Assembly: GCF_000425485.1 (NCBI RefSeq)
Contig: NZ_AUDN01000007.1
Coordinates: 124,001-188,000 of the forward strand
DNA from: Flavobacterium tegetincola DSM 22377
GTDB lineage: Bacteria > Bacteroidota > Bacteroidia > Flavobacteriales > Flavobacteriaceae
Length of the DNA stretch: 64,000 nucleotides
Direction: 5' to 3'
Shown here: piece by piece, positions 61,161 through 64,000 of the stretch
Layout of the letters: each line of letters begins with the position of its first letter
Numbering within the stretch: position 1 is the stretch's first letter
The notes under the pieces: generated by a model
What the model was told of the DNA's origin: nothing
Seen by the model: only the letters and a program-made list of their open reading frames with translations
Database searches by the model: none
Program-made: the position numbers and the translations under genes

Positions 61161-61964
61161 ATGTCAAAAGTTGTTTTAATTACGGGCGGTTCTTCAGGAA
61201 TCGGAAAAGCAGTAGGCGAATTTTTGCACCACAAAGGGTTTACCGTTTACGGTACTAGCAGAAATCCAGAACGCATCTCAAATTCTATTTTTCCGTTATT
61301 AAAACTCGATGTAAGAAATCCGGAGAGCATTCAAACTGCAGTTGCCCAAATTATTGATAAATCAGGTAAATTGGATGTAGTAATTAATAATGCAGGTGTC
61401 GGAATTACAGGACCATTGGAAGAAATTCCTACACAAGAAATCAAAAACAACTTTGAAACCAACTTCTTTGGCCCCATAGAAGTAATGAAATCTGTTTTAC
61501 CGCATATGCGACTTCAAAAGTCAGGTTTAATCATCAACATTACATCCATTGCAGGATATATGGGATTGCCATACCGCAGTGTATATTCGGCATCCAAAGG
61601 CGCTTTAGAATTAATTACCGAAGCCTTGCGAATGGAAGTAAAATCATTCGGAATTCATATTACCAATGTAGCTCCCGGCGATTTTGCTACCAATATTGCG
61701 GCAGGACGTTTTCATGCACCATTATTGGAAGGTTCTGCATATGAGGCAACTTATGGTAAAACGCTTCAAATGATGGACGAACACGTAACAGGTGGAAGTA
61801 AACCAGAGGAAATGGCCAATGCAATATATTCAATTATTCAAACTCCAGCTCCAAGAATTCATTATAAAGTAGGCTCTCTTTTGCAAAAGTTTTCAATAGT
61901 TTTGAAACGCATTTTGCCAGACACATTATACGAACGAATATTGATGAAGCATTATAAATTGTAA
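61161..61964 (+). CDS. Short-chain dehydrogenase/reductase
   Basis: 267 residues from the ATG at 61161 (MSKVVLITGG); a longer frame from 61122 reads non-family sequence. The nucleotide-binding GGSSGIGK (9-16), NNAG (77-80), S129 in NITSIAG and the YSASK pair Y142/K146 are a complete classical SDR set. It oxidises or reduces an unknown alcohol or ketone with NAD(P). It lies 87 bp before the transaldolase gene. Confidence 0.93.
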   Translation: MSKVVLITGGSSGIGKAVGEFLHHKGFTVYGTSRNPERISNSIFPLLKLDVRNPESIQTAVAQIIDKSGKLDVVINNAGVGITGPLEEIPTQEIKNNFETNFFGPIEVMKSVLPHMRLQKSGLIINITSIAGYMGLPYRSVYSASKGALELITEALRMEVKSFGIHITNVAPGDFATNIAAGRFHAPLLEGSAYEATYGKTLQMMDEHVTGGSKPEEMANAIYSIIQTPAPRIHYKVGSLLQKFSIVLKRILPDTLYERILMKHYKL

Positions 61965-62051
61965 ATTATCGTGCAGCACTTTGCACAGAAAATTACTTTC
62001 TAATTCTTACTTTTACAAAAATTAAAGACAATTACTTAAAAAATTATAATT

Positions 62052-62708
62052 ATGAAGTTTTTCATCGACACAGCTAATTTAGCGCAAATAAAGGAAGCAC
62101 AAGCTTTGGGAGTTTTAGACGGCGTTACTACCAATCCATCGTTGATGGCCAAAGAGGGAATTACTGGAAAGAACAATATTTTAAAGCATTATGTAGACAT
62201 TTGCAACCTTACAGATGGCGAAGTTAGTGCAGAAGTAAACGCTGTGGATTACGACGGAATGATTCGTGAGGGAGAAGAATTGGCAGAACTTCACGAGCGT
62301 ATTGTAGTAAAATTGCCCATGACGCAAGAGGGAATCAAAGCGTGTAAATATTTTTCAGACAGAGAAATTAAGACCAACATGACTTTGGTATTTTCAGCTG
62401 GACAAGCTTTATTAGCAGCGAAAGCAGGTGCGACATTTGTTTCACCATTTATTGGTAGACTGGATGATGTTTCTACAGATGGGTTGAATTTAATTCAAGA
62501 GATCAGAGAGATTTATGACAATTACGGTTATGAAACACAAATTTTAGCAGCTTCAGTACGCCATACGATGCACATTATCAACTGTGCTAAAATTGGTGCT
62601 GATGTAATGACGGGACCGCTTTCTGTGATTTTAGGTTTGTTAAAACATCCTTTAACGGACATCGGATTGGCTCAATTCATCGCTGATTTTGAAAAAGGAA
62701 ATAAATAA
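62052..62708 (+). CDS. fsa: Transaldolase / fructose-6-phosphate aldolase (TalC/Fsa type)
   Basis: 218 residues, the short TIM-barrel form. The start [31 protein letters not shown], the Schiff-base lysine K87 ([12 protein letters not shown]), [20 protein letters not shown] and [10 protein letters not shown] are those of the family. It transfers dihydroxyacetone units or cleaves fructose 6-phosphate; which one dominates is not decided by sequence. Terminated by a strong hairpin convergent with purA. Confidence 0.93.
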   Translation: MKFFIDTANLAQIKEAQALGVLDGVTTNPSLMAKEGITGKNNILKHYVDICNLTDGEVSAEVNAVDYDGMIREGEELAELHERIVVKLPMTQEGIKACKYFSDREIKTNMTLVFSAGQALLAAKAGATFVSPFIGRLDDVSTDGLNLIQEIREIYDNYGYETQILAASVRHTMHIINCAKIGADVMTGPLSVILGLLKHPLTDIGLAQFIADFEKGNK

Positions 62709-62725
62709 GAGTTCAATCTTGAACC

Positions 62726-62767
62726 AAAAAAAAAATGCGATTTCTAATTTAGAAATCGCATTTTTTT
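62726..62767. terminator. Bidirectional terminator
   Basis: ATGCGATTTCTAA and TTAGAAATCGCAT form a 13-bp stem with A and T runs on either side, between fsa and convergent purA. Confidence 0.9.
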
Positions 62768-62786
62768 ATGATATACTGTTGTGAAA

Positions 62787-64000
62787 TTATTTCATGATCG
62801 TTTGTTTTCTATCCGGACCAACTGAAACAATTTTAATTGGAATTTCAAGTTCATCCTCAATAAACTGAATGTACTCTTTTAATTCAACTGGAAGTTCGTC
62901 GTAAGTTGTCATTCCCGTTAGATCTGCATTCCATCCTTTAAAGAACTTGTAAATTGGAGTTACATTTTCTTCTTCAATATTGTAAGGTAAATGTGCAATT
63001 TCAGTTCCTTTATAATTGTAAGCAGTTGCCACTTTTAACGTATCAAAACCTGAAAGCACATCGCCTTTCATCATCATTAATTGCGTAACACCATTAATTT
63101 GAACAGCATATTTTAACGCTACTAAATCCAACCAACCGCATCTTCTCTGGCGTCCAGTAACGGAACCAAATTCATTACCCACTTTTGCCATTGTTGTACC
63201 CACTTCGTCAAAAAGTTCAGTAGGGAAGGGGCCACTACCTACACGTGTAATGTAAGCTTTGAAAATTCCGTACACTTCGCCAATTTGATTTGGCGCAATT
63301 CCTAATCCGGTGCAAGCTCCAGCCGCTGTAGTGTTTGAGGAAGTAACAAAAGGATATGTACCAAAATCAACATCCAATAAAGAACCTTGAGCACCTTCAG
63401 CTAAAATTAATTTGCCCGATTTCTGTGCTTGGTGCAAATATTCTTCGCTATCAATGAAAGTCAATTTCTTTAAATCTGTAATGGCTTCAAAAAATTCCTT
63501 TTCAAGTTCATTTAGATTGTATTGAATATTGACGTCAATAAATTTGATCATTGCCTCATGCTTGTCCGCCAAAGCTCTGTATCTTTCTTTAAAATCTTCC
63601 AATTCAATATCTCCTACACGAATCCCGTTTCTTCCGGTTTTATCCATATAAGTTGGACCAATACCTTTTAAAGTAGATCCAATTTTTGCTTTACCTTTTG
63701 AAGCTTCAGAAGCCGCATCTAGCAATCGGTGCGTTGGTAATATTAAATGTGCTTTGCGCGAAATGATTAATTTTGACTTAATGTCTAAATTAAATTTTGC
63801 TAAGCCTTCAATTTCTTTTTGAAATACTACAGGATCAATTACAACCCCATTTCCAATAACGTTGATGGATTTTTCATGAAAAATCCCAGAAGGAATCGTT
63901 CTTAAAACGTGTTTTATTCCGTCAAATTCTAAAGTATGTCCTGCATTTGGACCTCCTTGAAATCGAGCAATAATATCGTATTTTGAAGTAAGAACGTCAA
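62787..64000 (-). CDS. purA: Adenylosuccinate synthase, N-terminus cut by the window edge
   Basis: 404 codons stay open to the right edge; only about 20 N-terminal residues (including the GxxGDEGKGK P-loop) are missing. Present are RFQGGPNAGHTL, HEKSINVIGNGVVIDP, GSTLKGIGPTYMDKTGRNGIRVGD, GAQGSLLDVDFGTYPFVTSSNTTAAG, and VTGRQRRCGWLDLVALKYA. It joins IMP and aspartate with GTP to make adenylosuccinate in AMP synthesis. It stands alone here, convergent with fsa. Confidence 0.96.
   Translation of the reverse strand, partial: DVLTSKYDIIARFQGGPNAGHTLEFDGIKHVLRTIPSGIFHEKSINVIGNGVVIDPVVFQKEIEGLAKFNLDIKSKLIISRKAHLILPTHRLLDAASEASKGKAKIGSTLKGIGPTYMDKTGRNGIRVGDIELEDFKERYRALADKHEAMIKFIDVNIQYNLNELEKEFFEAITDLKKLTFIDSEEYLHQAQKSGKLILAEGAQGSLLDVDFGTYPFVTSSNTTAAGACTGLGIAPNQIGEVYGIFKAYITRVGSGPFPTELFDEVGTTMAKVGNEFGSVTGRQRRCGWLDLVALKYAVQINGVTQLMMMKGDVLSGFDTLKVATAYNYKGTEIAHLPYNIEEENVTPIYKFFKGWNADLTGMTTYDELPVELKEYIQFIEDELEIPIKIVSVGPDRKQTIMK

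Noticed and set aside
1..64000. tRNA, rRNA, insertion sequence or prophage
   Set aside because: No transposase, integrase or phage gene and no tRNA-like cloverleaf was recognised on reading; a tRNA scan was not run.

Overview
The window looks like a chromosomal segment of a member of the Bacteroidota, most likely Flavobacteriaceae. The evidence is low G+C and Bacteroidota-type promoters (a -7 box TAnnTTTG, sometimes with a TTG/TTTG about 19-23 nt upstream). Lipoproteins have short signal peptides ending in SC or AC, and several families typical of the group occur: CarboxypepD_reg-like domains, DUF547, DUF6503, TIGR03643, TIGR04282/TIGR04283 and a histone-H1-like basic protein. The species cannot be named from sequence alone. 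No tRNA, rRNA, CRISPR array, transposase or prophage gene was recognised. The RNA features are a small SRP RNA (ffs) and a cobalamin riboswitch.

Layout. 1-3.2 kb: a TolC/HlyD/MFS efflux operon, cut by the left edge. 3.4-6.3 kb: a membrane protein, a tRNA-dihydrouridine synthase, a 29-residue membrane peptide and a 58-residue histone-H1-like gene. 6.6-12.4 kb: a TIGR04282-like transferase, a large TonB-dependent receptor, a methylthioribose-kinase-like phosphotransferase and an exported nucleoside hydrolase, possibly a nucleoside uptake and salvage locus. 12.5-13.7 kb: exported lipoprotein forms of MsrA and MsrB. 13.8-17.3 kb: HAD hydrolase, GH113-like protein, LysE-like exporter and NRDE protein. 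17.4-19.7 kb: a TetR-type regulator beside an AhpD-like/EthD/FrnE operon, with two matching palindromic operator candidates.

19.9-31.0 kb is one co-oriented block of twelve genes, much of it overlapping or directly abutting. It encodes a rhodanese, sterol-desaturase-like protein, DUF547 lipoprotein, TIGR04283-like glycosyltransferase, DUF6503 lipoprotein, FAD oxidoreductase, membrane 4Fe-4S protein, two GT2 enzymes, a GT-C enzyme, an ECF sigma factor and a zinc-finger putative anti-sigma. It looks like an uncharacterised envelope lipid/glycan and redox pathway with its own regulator.

31.5-40.7 kb holds housekeeping and mixed genes: cupin, YbaB, S9 peptidase, PLP enzyme, FabH and thioesterase downstream of a cobalamin riboswitch, and CbpA/CbpM. 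40.8-53.0 kb is an aromatic-acid catabolic operon: flavin reductase, salicylyl-CoA/anthraniloyl-CoA hydroxylase, aryl-CoA ligase, FMN glutamate-synthase-like protein, thioesterase, nitrilase-family enzyme, gentisate-dioxygenase-like cupin, FAH-family hydrolase and maleate isomerase, with a retropepsin-like protein and a small membrane protein inside it. The gene set fits CoA activation, 5-hydroxylation, thioester release, ring cleavage, hydrolysis to pyruvate plus maleate or maleamate, and isomerisation to fumarate, with no need for glutathione. 53.2-57.2 kb carries hutG and hutI. 57.3-64 kb carries TIGR03643, CorA, DUF1003, glutaminyl cyclase, ffs, an SDR, a transaldolase/fructose-6-phosphate aldolase and purA, cut by the right edge.

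Three structured intergenic repeat-like elements lie near 10.4, 33.4 and 61.0 kb. The most interesting items are the catabolic operon, the twelve-gene envelope block, the cobalamin riboswitch in front of fabH and the TetR operator pair.
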